Shown here: one piece after another, positions 44,320 through 51,826 of the stretch
How positions within the stretch are numbered: position 1 is the first letter of the stretch
Layout: each line of letters begins with the position of its first letter
NCBI GenBank assembly: GCA_937916085.1
Contig: CALGGO010000060.1
Span: forward strand, 1 to 64,000
Source: an uncultured Prevotellaceae bacterium
GTDB taxonomy: Bacteria > Bacteroidota > Bacteroidia > Bacteroidales > Muribaculaceae
Length of the DNA: 64,000 nt
Direction: 5' to 3'
Made by a program: the position numbers and the translations under genes
Notes under the pieces: generated by a model
Told to the model about the DNA's origin: nothing
The model's input: the letters and a program-made list of their open reading frames with translations, nothing else
Databases searched by the model: none

Positions 44320-44904
44320 ATGAAAGATATAGTATTCGCTACCAACAATGAGCATAAGCTCAGTGAATTGCGCCAGATTATGGCTGGCAAGTATAACGTG
44401 TTGAGTCTTGCCGATATAGGCTGCCACGACGACATCCCTGAGACGGCGCCGAGCATCGAGGGAAACGCCATGATTAAGGCGCAGTGGGTGAAGGAGCATT
44501 ACGGCTATGACTGCTTTAGCGACGACACAGGGCTGGAAATTGATGCCCTCGGTGGCGAACCAGGGGTTCACTCGGCACGATATGGCGGCGTGGCGCACGA
44601 TAGTGAGCGCAACATCGACAAGGTGCTGCGCCTGCTCGACGGTGTGCCTATGGAGCAGCGCACCGCACGCTTCCGCACTGCCATCGTCCTAATTATGGAT
44701 GGCGACACACATCAGTTTGAGGGCAAAGTGGAGGGACACATCCTCACCGAGCGTCACGGTGCCAGCGGCTTTGGCTACGACCCCATCTTCAAGCCCGACG
44801 AGGTCGACTGCGCTTTCGGCGAAATGACCGCCGAGCAGAAGAACCGCATCAGCCACCGCGGCCGCGCCGTAGCACAACTCACCGCCTTCCTCTCAAAGCT
44901 CTAA
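44320..44904 (+). CDS. rdgB: XTP/dITP pyrophosphatase (RdgB/HAM1)
   Basis: A 194-aa nucleotide sanitiser that hydrolyses ITP, dITP and XTP to the monophosphates. The N-terminal IVFATNNEHKLSELRQIM is the family substrate loop (T/SxxxxK). The catalytic region is FSDDTGLEIDALGGEPGVHS followed by ARYGG, and the C-terminal GASGFGYDPIFKPD and ISHRGRAVAQL are diagnostic. It converges with the ATPase unit and ends 12 bp before a long inverted repeat. Confidence 0.96.
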   Translation: MKDIVFATNNEHKLSELRQIMAGKYNVLSLADIGCHDDIPETAPSIEGNAMIKAQWVKEHYGYDCFSDDTGLEIDALGGEPGVHSARYGGVAHDSERNIDKVLRLLDGVPMEQRTARFRTAIVLIMDGDTHQFEGKVEGHILTERHGASGFGYDPIFKPDEVDCAFGEMTAEQKNRISHRGRAVAQLTAFLSKL

Positions 44905-44916
44905 TAAAGAGTTAAG

Positions 44917-44990
44917 GCACACGAATTAAACGAATTGAAACGAATGGCTGCGCATGCCAAAATTCGTTCTAATTCGTGTAATTCGTGTGC
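44917..44990. terminator. inverted-repeat terminator after rdgB
   Basis: gcacacgaattaaacgaatt with gaaacgaat (44917-44945) pairs with attcgttctaattcgtgtaa and ttcgtgtgc (44962-44990). This was probably the shared terminator of rdgB and the convergent transferase gene before the ATPase unit came between them. Confidence 0.7.
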
Positions 44991-45008
44991 TTCTTTTATC
45001 GACTACTG
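44980..45008 (+). repeat. 29-bp direct repeat, left copy
   Basis: aattcgtgtgcttcttttat followed by cgactactg; identical over all 29 bp to 46485-46513. The two copies bracket the ATPase gene. Confidence 0.9.
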
Positions 45009-45016
45009 TGAAACGC

Positions 45017-45050
45017 TATTTACTTTTTTTGCGTAAATACGCATTTTTTG
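45017..45050 (+). repeat. palindromic element TGCGTAAATACGCA, copy 1
   Basis: tatttactttttttgcgtaa followed by atacgcattttttg; core palindrome at 45030-45043. It lies just downstream of the ATPase stop, in the same orientation as copies 2 and 3. Confidence 0.85.
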
Positions 45051-45075
45051 TTAATGTATTGTCGGGTAGCATCTT

Positions 45076-46332
45076 TTAATTCTCGTTTAGACTATTGGGA
45101 TTAGTAAGGAATTCGTAAATATTTAAGTATATTATACCATTATCGTCTTGATACCGGCTTATAAGATCATCGGTTATGACAAATTTCTTGAAATTATCGT
45201 TGATGTTATTCAAACTCCTTACTTCTTGTTCTCGCTTTTCAGCGGTTGGCAGTCTAAAAGCTGATTGGATATAATACTTGTGGCTTCCTTTATTGCACAC
45301 AAAATCCACCTCAAGTTGCTTGCGCATGCTCACACCATTAGAATTTTTTGCGTTAACAATCACAACTCCCACGTCAACAGCAATATCTCGATAACGAAGT
45401 TCATTATATATAAGGTTTTCCATGAGGTGTGTCTCCTCAAATTGACGGAAATTTATACGAGCATTTCGCAACCCTAAATCATTAAAGTAGTATTTTGCTG
45501 GAGTGTCAATGTATTTTTTGCCTTTGATGTCGAAACGGATGGATTTTTCTACCAAAAACACATCTTGGAGCATATCAAGATATGACTTTATAGTGGTGTG
45601 CGAAATGTCGCTGTGCTTTACCGAATGGAAAGTCCTCTCAAGTTTTGAAGGGTTGGTAAGACCGCCTATCCCTGAGGCTATAATGTCAATCAACTCATCT
45701 AAATCATCGTCATTCTTAATCTTGTAGCGTTCTTTTATGTCGGTGATATAGGTCTTTGCAAATATAGTCCGCAGATAATCCATTTTCTTCTCTGCGTTTG
45801 GCAATGTAGCCACCTTAGGTAAGCCACCATACAGCATATACTCTTCTAGAGCTTTTTCTTTACTACCATTCCACACCGACAAGAATTCCTCAAAATTCAG
45901 AGGTCTCATGCTTATCTCATCACCGCGCCCCCGAAATTCAGTGATGATGTCGGTAGAAAGGAACTTTGAGTTGCTGCCAGTGACATAAATATCCACATTA
46001 TCGATTTTCAGAAAGCTGTTCAGCACATCTTCAAAGTCTATAACATGCTGTATCTCATCAAGTAAGAAATAATGCATCTTGTCATCTTTGATGTGGTTGT
46101 CCATATAGTAAAGCAAGGCGTCTGGGTCTCGCAACACTTGGTTTCTTCTATCTTCCAAGTCTATTTTTATTATATGGTTTTTGTCAACACCACATTCCAG
46201 TAAATGCTTATAGAAAAGAACAAATAGCATATAAGACTTTCCGCACCGTCTCATTCCAGTGATGATCTTTATCATGCCATTATGCTTGCTCGATATCAGT
46301 TTTTGTAATTGACTTTCACGCTTTATTTCCAT
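45076..46332 (-). CDS. AAA ATPase with DUF4143
   Basis: A 418-aa ATP-binding protein of the AAA_14/DUF4143 class. Walker A is GMRRCGKSY (residues 26-34) and Walker B is HYFLLDEIQ (about 85-93); VTGSNSKFLS is a sensor-like segment. The DUF4143 part includes TIKSYLDMLQDVFLVEKSIR, and the C-terminal QLEVDFVCNKGSHKYYIQSA resembles a PD-(D/E)xK-like core. Cellular role is unknown; such genes are often scattered and mobile. It is AT-rich relative to its neighbours and enclosed by direct repeats. Confidence 0.88.
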   Translation of the reverse strand: MEIKRESQLQKLISSKHNGMIKIITGMRRCGKSYMLFVLFYKHLLECGVDKNHIIKIDLEDRRNQVLRDPDALLYYMDNHIKDDKMHYFLLDEIQHVIDFEDVLNSFLKIDNVDIYVTGSNSKFLSTDIITEFRGRGDEISMRPLNFEEFLSVWNGSKEKALEEYMLYGGLPKVATLPNAEKKMDYLRTIFAKTYITDIKERYKIKNDDDLDELIDIIASGIGGLTNPSKLERTFHSVKHSDISHTTIKSYLDMLQDVFLVEKSIRFDIKGKKYIDTPAKYYFNDLGLRNARINFRQFEETHLMENLIYNELRYRDIAVDVGVVIVNAKNSNGVSMRKQLEVDFVCNKGSHKYYIQSAFRLPTAEKREQEVRSLNNINDNFKKFVITDDLISRYQDDNGIIYLNIYEFLTNPNSLNEN

Positions 46333-46336
46333 AGTG

Positions 46337-46370
46337 TATTTACTTTTTTTGCGTAATTACGCATTTTTTG
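46337..46370 (+). repeat. palindromic element, copy 2 (ATPase leader)
   Basis: Like copy 1 but with the perfect palindrome tgcgtaattacgca at 46350-46363. It falls between the ATPase promoter and ATG, where an operator would sit. Confidence 0.85.
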
Positions 46371-46374
46371 TTTG

Positions 46375-46382
46375 CAAAGATA
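46375..46382 (-). promoter_or_regulatory. promoter of the ATPase gene
   Basis: The minus strand reads tatctttg here, with cttg 20 bp upstream (46403-46406), close to the -33 TTTG. Transcription would start right at palindromic copy 2. Confidence 0.6.
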
Positions 46383-46411
46383 TATGTTTGTGTTGGAATG
46401 CGCAAGTTTTT

Positions 46412-46443
46412 TATTTACTTTTTTTGCGTAAATACGCATTTTT
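46412..46443 (+). repeat. palindromic element, copy 3
   Basis: tatttactttttttgcgtaa followed by atacgcattttt; core palindrome tgcgtaaatacgca at 46425-46438, just upstream of the ATPase -33 region. Confidence 0.85.
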
Positions 46444-46484
46444 AGCAACTTGCTCCATTCTGTGCTGGCTCAGCCATTCGTTTC

Positions 46485-46513
46485 AATTCGTGTGCTTCTT
46501 TTATCGACTACTG
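46485..46513 (+). repeat. 29-bp direct repeat, right copy
   Basis: Identical to 44980-45008. Its last six bases are the final Gln codon and stop codon of the minus-strand transferase gene. Confidence 0.9.
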
Positions 46514-48472
46514 CGGAATGGTGAGGCGGTTTTCGTTCATGCGGCTCATGTATTGTTGGATGATGGCTTTGAGTTCGTGTTCCATGGCGGCTTGCTCGGG
46601 GGCTTTGCCGAGGAGGTTGTCGCGGAGCATGGTGTCGGTCTTGAAGTGGTAGATGGCTATCACTTTCTCGCCGTCGAACTGCATCATCAGGTCTCCCTTG
46701 AGGTACTGGTAAATGCCGTTGTTGTAGTTCACCGCCCAAGTCTGCTCGGCGGGTGTGCTGAGCAGGTCGCAGCCGAAGGAGACGTAGGGCTTCGTGTAGC
46801 CTAGCCAGTGTAGCAGGGTGGGAGAGATGTCGGTCTGCTGCGCCAGCACATCGCTGCGCACGCCGGGTGCTATGCTGCCGTCGGGGGTGAAGAAGATGAT
46901 GGGGATGGAGTACAGACCTAGATCGGTCTTGTAGAACGGATGCGTCGATTGGTTGGTATGGTCGGCGACGAGGACAAAGATGGTGTTGTTGTACCACGGC
47001 TGCTGCGAGGCACGCTCGAAGAATCGTCGCAATGCCATATCGCTGTAGCGCACGCATTTGTGGATAGGGTTGCCGCCCTCGTCGGTGAAGGTGGATTCAT
47101 ATTTCTCAGGCACATTATAGGGGTGGTGGCTCGATGCCGTGAAAGTGGTGGCGAGGAATGGCTCGCGCATGGTGTTAATGTTGTCGAGGGTGAATTGCAG
47201 GAACGGCTCGTCCCATATCGCCCACTTGCCGTCGAAGTCGTCCATGCCGCCATATTTCTTGCTGGCGCAATACTCGTCGAGACCATAGTAGGTGTCGTAG
47301 CCTATGGCGTGGGCAAAAGCGCTGAACCCCATCGAGATGTTGTGTCCGCCGTGGAAGAACGCGCTGCTGTAGCCCATCTGCTTGAGATGCCACGGCAGAC
47401 CGTGAACCTCGTTGAGCGACGCGGGAGTGAGGAAGAACGGCTCGACAAACATAGGGATTCCCGCCAATATCGCCGGCATGGCATCCATGCTGATGCGGCC
47501 GTTGGCAAAGCTATACTCGAAAGTGAGCGAGCGGGTGAGCAGCGAGTCGAGAAATGGCATATATCCCTTATAATCCTCGCCAATGTTACTGTGGTTCAGG
47601 CTTCCCACATATTCCTTGCCCATGCTCTCCACGATGAGAATCACCACATTCTTCTTGCCCAGACAGTTGGTGCTGTCGGTGGCTGTAGCAGGGCGGATAA
47701 TGGGTTGATACACCCGCTCCATCTCGTCACGGCTCATATAGTCGGGGGTGATATATGGCTTCTTGCCTATGCTCCTGATGAGCGAGAACGGCGTGTTGAG
47801 AACCAGGGCAGCCTCCACAGGTCGAGAGATATACTGGTTGGCGTTGCTCACCGTGATGGGGCGTGTGCCGGCAGTGGCACTGCCGCGCACTCCGATGATG
47901 AGCAACGGAGCGGCGACGAGCAGCGACACTGCCTGAGCGGTGTAGTAGAGCCATCGGCGCTTGCCATAGACGCTGTAGTCGCTGCGCGTGAAGCATCGCC
48001 ACATCAGGAACACTATTGCCGCCATCACAAGAACTAAGTACCAGTGGCTTAGGAACTCGCCTAAGATGATTGACATGATATTCCCTTCGTTGGCAAACTC
48101 CGAGAACACCGTCACCGTGCTGCGGCGACCAGTGTATTGGAAATAGACCGCGTCGCACAGGTTGCTCGCCACCGCTAAGCCGTTGGTCACCACATATAGC
48201 CACCGCAGTCCGCTGGTCCACTTGCGGCGTTCCTTGAGGTGCAGCGGCAGCAACTCTAGCAGCAGGTAGAGGGCATTGACATATAGCAGTGCCGAGGTGT
48301 CGAAGACCAGCGCTCCTTGCAGAAGTTGCCCCGCGCCCTTCCATGTGAGGTAGGGGCTATATACGCTCCAGTTCTCGGCAAGGAACGCCACTCGCGAGAG
48401 CATAAACACCAAGTAGGCGAGCAGCACGTTCATCACTGCTGCTCCAGCATTGCTATGTAAGAATTTCTTCAT
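46508..48472 (-). CDS. LTA-synthase-like sulfatase-fold transferase (second copy)
   Basis: About 654 aa and a clear paralogue of the gene at 26388-28394. Five N-terminal membrane helices precede the sulfatase-fold domain (NVVILIVESMGKEYVGSLNH, NGRISMDAMPAILAGIP, FHGGHNISMGF, FVLVADHTNQS). The nucleophile position is again Ser. The catalytic half, DEPFLQF to RMNENRL, is almost superposable on the first copy. I chose the ATG at 48472 (MKKFLHSNAGAAV); the longer ORF to 48541 begins in repeat words. Likely a phosphoglycerol- or phosphoethanolamine-type transferase facing the periplasm. It may be the last gene of the upstream operon. Confidence 0.85.
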   Translation of the reverse strand: MKKFLHSNAGAAVMNVLLAYLVFMLSRVAFLAENWSVYSPYLTWKGAGQLLQGALVFDTSALLYVNALYLLLELLPLHLKERRKWTSGLRWLYVVTNGLAVASNLCDAVYFQYTGRRSTVTVFSEFANEGNIMSIILGEFLSHWYLVLVMAAIVFLMWRCFTRSDYSVYGKRRWLYYTAQAVSLLVAAPLLIIGVRGSATAGTRPITVSNANQYISRPVEAALVLNTPFSLIRSIGKKPYITPDYMSRDEMERVYQPIIRPATATDSTNCLGKKNVVILIVESMGKEYVGSLNHSNIGEDYKGYMPFLDSLLTRSLTFEYSFANGRISMDAMPAILAGIPMFVEPFFLTPASLNEVHGLPWHLKQMGYSSAFFHGGHNISMGFSAFAHAIGYDTYYGLDEYCASKKYGGMDDFDGKWAIWDEPFLQFTLDNINTMREPFLATTFTASSHHPYNVPEKYESTFTDEGGNPIHKCVRYSDMALRRFFERASQQPWYNNTIFVLVADHTNQSTHPFYKTDLGLYSIPIIFFTPDGSIAPGVRSDVLAQQTDISPTLLHWLGYTKPYVSFGCDLLSTPAEQTWAVNYNNGIYQYLKGDLMMQFDGEKVIAIYHFKTDTMLRDNLLGKAPEQAAMEHELKAIIQQYMSRMNENRLTIPQ

Positions 48473-48479
48473 TATTTTT

Positions 48480-48609
48480 CGTTTATCGGGGATCGGGGAT
48501 CGTTGTTCGTTTATCGAAGACAGTGAAGTGATTAATGGCAACGCACTCTCTAATCGCTAATCGCGCTTTGCGCAACTAATCTCTAATCACTAATCGCGCG
48601 AAGCGCCCT
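48480..48609. repeat. word repeats (atcggggatcgg / ctaatcactaatc)
   Basis: tttatcggggatcggggatc is followed by gcgcgctttgcgc-type hairpins and by words of the type ctaatcgctaatcgcgc and ctaatctctaatcactaatc. The same vocabulary fills 49935-50020, 55930-56015 (inverted) and 58850-58890. Confidence 0.75.
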
Positions 48610-49929
48610 CTACTCTCTACTGAAAACATCTCCTGTGCCGTTGCAGTGCTCGCATTGGTAGTAGCCGCGCCCGTTGCACTCGCTGCAGTTGACATATCCG
48701 TGTCCTTCGCAAAGCGCGCACTCCATGTAGTCATCGATACTGAAATTATACTCTTTGCCACTGCCGCTGCAGTTGCTGCAACTGGTGTGGCCTTCACCCA
48801 AACAAGATAAACAATACTCTTTACCTGAGCCGTCGCAGTAGCTGCAACGTCCTGCCTGGATAACGGTCAATGTTCTTTCTTCGGTGCCACTACTGAGGGT
48901 GATATTGCATTCTCGGGGATAAGGATAAATGTTTTGGTCGATGACTACGGTGAATCCCGATGTTGTCCTGTCGGTAAGGCTGCACATGTAAGGGTCATCA
49001 ATTTTGTAATAGATTGAAGACGGGTCTCCATCGGTGTCAAGTTCGATAACCACCTCATCGCCGTCATGTCCAGTTCTGATAAGATCTTGCGAGAGGCTGA
49101 AATAGGTGGCATTGGCGCTTTGCTTGACGGTAATTTTTGCTTGCAGGTCGCCAGCCTTCAGTTTGATGATGCCCTCACGGTCTTCGTAGGAGCCCATAGG
49201 CTCGCACTTAATGGTGATTTCTCCGTCACCAGTGGTGACGTTCACCCAATCGGGATGTTTTGCCACTTCTATCTCTTTAGCGTCGGTGTCGATGATAACC
49301 GTTTTCTCGCCGCCTTTGCGTGTGAACGTCACCACCTCGTCGTCGGGACGGAGTTTTGTCACTTTGTTGTAGAAAAAGAAGTAATAGGCAGCTCCGCCCA
49401 GCACGCCCAGCAGCAATAGTGTAACTAGAGTGACGGCTAATCCCGACAGTCCTTTCTTTTGGGGCTTTTGGTAGTTTTGAGAATTGTTCGGTCTTTGTGC
49501 GGAAGGCATGGGCGTGCGGGAATATCTCTGATATTGCTGGTTTGGAACAACAAAGGCGCATCGGCAATGAGGACAGAAAGCCGAGTCGGTAGGTATCATG
49601 CTTCCGCAATCGGGGCATTGCATCAATTTGTCGGTGGCAGCCGCGTTATCAGCGACAGGCCGCTGGGGAACGGTATTCACGCTTTGCGAACTGGCGTGAT
49701 TTTGAGCCGTTTCTTCGCCAGTCGTGTCGCTTGGCGATGGTGGCGGTGGCGTCAGCGACTGGTTATCAGCTTGCTGCAGCGTGAGCGGCGAATGATTATC
49801 GTTGCCCGTTGCAGTATTGGGTTCGTGACGCTCACTCTCGTAGGCATCTCGGTCTATGGGCTGCATAATGCCGCAAAAGTTGCAGAACTTGTTATTGCCT
49901 ATCTCTCGATAACACTTGATGCATTTCAT
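48610..49929 (-). CDS. zinc-ribbon, BACON and DnaJ-type cysteine-rich membrane protein
   Basis: A 439-aa single-pass protein. Two cytosolic zinc ribbons (CIKC ... CNFC, residues 3-19; CPDC ... CPHC, about 104-121) are followed by a disordered linker and one membrane helix (LAVTLVTLLLLGVLGGAAYY, about 163-183). Two BACON-like beta domains follow (VTFTRKGGEKTVIIDTD, about 200-265; about 270-355). The end has six CxxCxGxG motifs (CSYCDGSG to CEHCNGTG, about 360-432), the zinc-binding pattern of DnaJ, which normally has four. No J domain is present. It is the last gene of the SrfB-type operon. Function unknown; a periplasmic binding or chaperone-like role is inferred. Confidence 0.78.
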   Translation of the reverse strand: MKCIKCYREIGNNKFCNFCGIMQPIDRDAYESERHEPNTATGNDNHSPLTLQQADNQSLTPPPPSPSDTTGEETAQNHASSQSVNTVPQRPVADNAAATDKLMQCPDCGSMIPTDSAFCPHCRCAFVVPNQQYQRYSRTPMPSAQRPNNSQNYQKPQKKGLSGLAVTLVTLLLLGVLGGAAYYFFFYNKVTKLRPDDEVVTFTRKGGEKTVIIDTDAKEIEVAKHPDWVNVTTGDGEITIKCEPMGSYEDREGIIKLKAGDLQAKITVKQSANATYFSLSQDLIRTGHDGDEVVIELDTDGDPSSIYYKIDDPYMCSLTDRTTSGFTVVIDQNIYPYPRECNITLSSGTEERTLTVIQAGRCSYCDGSGKEYCLSCLGEGHTSCSNCSGSGKEYNFSIDDYMECALCEGHGYVNCSECNGRGYYQCEHCNGTGDVFSRE

Positions 49930-49934
49930 TTTAG

Positions 49935-50004
49935 TTTATCGGTTATTGGTTATCGTTTATGGAAGATCGGGGATCGGGCTCTTCCACTAATCACTAATCT
50001 CTAA
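49935..50004. repeat. word repeats between operon genes
   Basis: tttatcggttattggttatc, ggaagatcggggatcggg and ctaatcactaatctctaatc words fill the gap. The gcgcgaagcgct palindrome beyond it lies in the 3' end of the next coding sequence. Confidence 0.65.
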
Positions 50005-50757
50005 TCAGCGCGAAGCGCTCTCCCCTCCAACAGGTTGCTGGATGTGCTTGATGTCCTTCACTTGGTGGTCCTTGATGGTGACCACGGCAATGGGTTTGAT
50101 GTCTCTAGCATCTATATTCTCACGGGTGGAGTGGCTGCTCTTGAAGTACCCTACTTTGTAGATGAAGGACTTGTTGCCCACTTTGAGCTTTGCGCTACAT
50201 TCACCAAAACGGCCATTATTGTAGTTATGGATGCCGAATTCATAGTCGCCATCGGCGAGCTGGTTGGCACTGGGCCAAGCGATGTTCTCCACACCTCTGT
50301 CTCGCGGACTTTGCATATCCACATCGAGCTGACCGCCACAGCGTGTGCGCCTGGGAGCCCGGTATTTCTGGAAGTAGATGTGCGCTCCAGTTGGTTCCTC
50401 GGCATGAGCGTCGAGATCCACGATGTCACGGCCGTTTTCGTTCCACATGATGGTAAATCTCATAAAGGCGTCGGTGTCACCGCCTTCTTCTTCCACTGCT
50501 TCGTCGATTTCGTCGCTCACTTCCTCACTAGGTTCCTCGTGAGTGATTCTTCGCTCGATGATAGTGGTATCGTTAACGACAGTAGTGTCGTTGCCGCCTC
50601 GGTCGTAGGTTCCTGTGCAGTTATAGGGCAGCAAGATGAGCAGTGCCAGCGCAATGAGGTTGAGCAAGCCCAGCACGCCACACATCCACGCCAGTCGGCG
50701 CTTGCGTCTCTTCTCATCGGTCGTTGGTTTGACCGGTTTAGGTGTATTTTTTGTCAT
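50005..50757 (-). CDS. YfaP/DUF2135-like single-pass membrane protein
   Basis: A 250-aa protein. A cytosolic basic N-terminus (DEKRRKRRLAW) is followed by a membrane helix (MCGVLGLLNLIALALLILLP, about residues 25-45), an acidic linker, and a beta-rich domain with MWNENGRDIVDLDAHAEEP, GGQLDVDMQSP and ADGDYEFGIHNYNN, which resembles the YfaP/DUF2135 domain. The domain is predicted to be periplasmic. The C-terminal residues GGESASR come from repeat-like DNA (gcgcgaagcgctctcc). It lies 59 bp after the preceding operon gene. Function unknown; DUF2135 proteins often accompany von Willebrand A or chaperone-like systems. Confidence 0.72.
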   Translation of the reverse strand: MTKNTPKPVKPTTDEKRRKRRLAWMCGVLGLLNLIALALLILLPYNCTGTYDRGGNDTTVVNDTTIIERRITHEEPSEEVSDEIDEAVEEEGGDTDAFMRFTIMWNENGRDIVDLDAHAEEPTGAHIYFQKYRAPRRTRCGGQLDVDMQSPRDRGVENIAWPSANQLADGDYEFGIHNYNNGRFGECSAKLKVGNKSFIYKVGYFKSSHSTRENIDARDIKPIAVVTIKDHQVKDIKHIQQPVGGESASR

Positions 50758-50816
50758 ATTTGTTTATTGTTTAATTTCTTGATATTTTAGAAGTTCTAGC
50801 AAAAGAGGAATGATCT

Positions 50817-51779
50817 TTATCTCTCATCTCTCACCTCTTCCCTCTCTCCTCTCTCTTGAAAATAGGGCTGAGCCTCAACAGTTTTATTGTTTTTGCTGCT
50901 TTGTTTGCTAGAAATTGTCTCTAAGTTGATGCCTGGGTTTTCGTTGTTTACGGTTGCCGTGTCGGTGACCTCGGTGGCAGGGGTTTGTTCAGTCGTCTCG
51001 TTGCCGCCTTTGTCCTTGACCACCATCAAAGTGACAACACTAGCAATTGCCGCGCCAAGTAGGAAGGAAAGAATAGGTATGAGCCACTTGAGATGTGTAG
51101 CGTGAGAGGTGGAAGATGGAACGTGAGTGGTGGATTGCGAAAGGTGTGAGGAGGAACGTGAGATAGGTGAAGTAATCTGTTCCACGCCTGGCACCTCATT
51201 GTTGCACCAAAACTTGTTGATGAGAAACACTTCGCCATACTGCTCCTGCACCGATTGCTCTGGATACTGGAAGATGTCGTAGAGTTCCTCGTTGGAGCCA
51301 TACACGCGGAATGCCTGCTGGCTGAGGTTCTGCACTGGTGTAATGACTGGTGTAGCAACGTTGAGGGTAGGCATCTGGCAGGCGACAAGGCAGTGTTCTA
51401 CCGCAGTGGCAGTGATGTTGTCGGTGTCGAGGACGTTAGTCTTGAGCTGATTGAGGAGGTCGAAAATCGCCTTGCCGTCAATGACTGAGTCATATTGTGC
51501 GCCTATCATCACCGTGATGGCTACATATCCTTGTCGCGCGTCACGCTCATAGCGTGTGAGCAAGGAATAGTAGGTGCCGTTGGCGTCGCAGTGAATCTTG
51601 TAGCCATATTTCGCCATGGGGAACAGAGTCCTGATGGCTCGCGGGTCGGTAATGGGGTTGAGCCACTGCAGCGACGAGGTGTCCATGGGGTTGAAAGGCT
51701 CGGGATAAGTGAGCTTGTGTATGGTGTCGTCGTTAAACTGTCCGTAGAAGTCGATTTTGAGATAGTTGTAGTTTGACAT
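50817..51779 (-). CDS. single-pass membrane protein of the SrfB-type operon
   Basis: A 320-aa protein of no family I recognise. The N-terminal region (residues 1-215, NYNYLKIDFYGQFNDDTIHK, YGYKIHCDANGTYYSLLTRY, YVAITVMIGAQYDSVIDGKA) is soluble and probably cytosolic. A Ser/Thr-rich linker is followed by one membrane helix (WLIPILSFLLGAAIASVVTL, about 230-252) and a low-complexity tail. The last 15 or so residues (ERGEREEVRDER) are encoded by a gagag-type repeat array, so the original stop may have been lost. It lies between the G-domain gene and the YfaP-like gene. Confidence 0.68.
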   Translation of the reverse strand: MSNYNYLKIDFYGQFNDDTIHKLTYPEPFNPMDTSSLQWLNPITDPRAIRTLFPMAKYGYKIHCDANGTYYSLLTRYERDARQGYVAITVMIGAQYDSVIDGKAIFDLLNQLKTNVLDTDNITATAVEHCLVACQMPTLNVATPVITPVQNLSQQAFRVYGSNEELYDIFQYPEQSVQEQYGEVFLINKFWCNNEVPGVEQITSPISRSSSHLSQSTTHVPSSTSHATHLKWLIPILSFLLGAAIASVVTLMVVKDKGGNETTEQTPATEVTDTATVNNENPGINLETISSKQSSKNNKTVEAQPYFQERGEREEVRDER

Positions 51780-51826
51780 AGTTATCTGTTATCAGTTGCC
51801 AGTTCTAAGATTGAGCATTAATCAAG

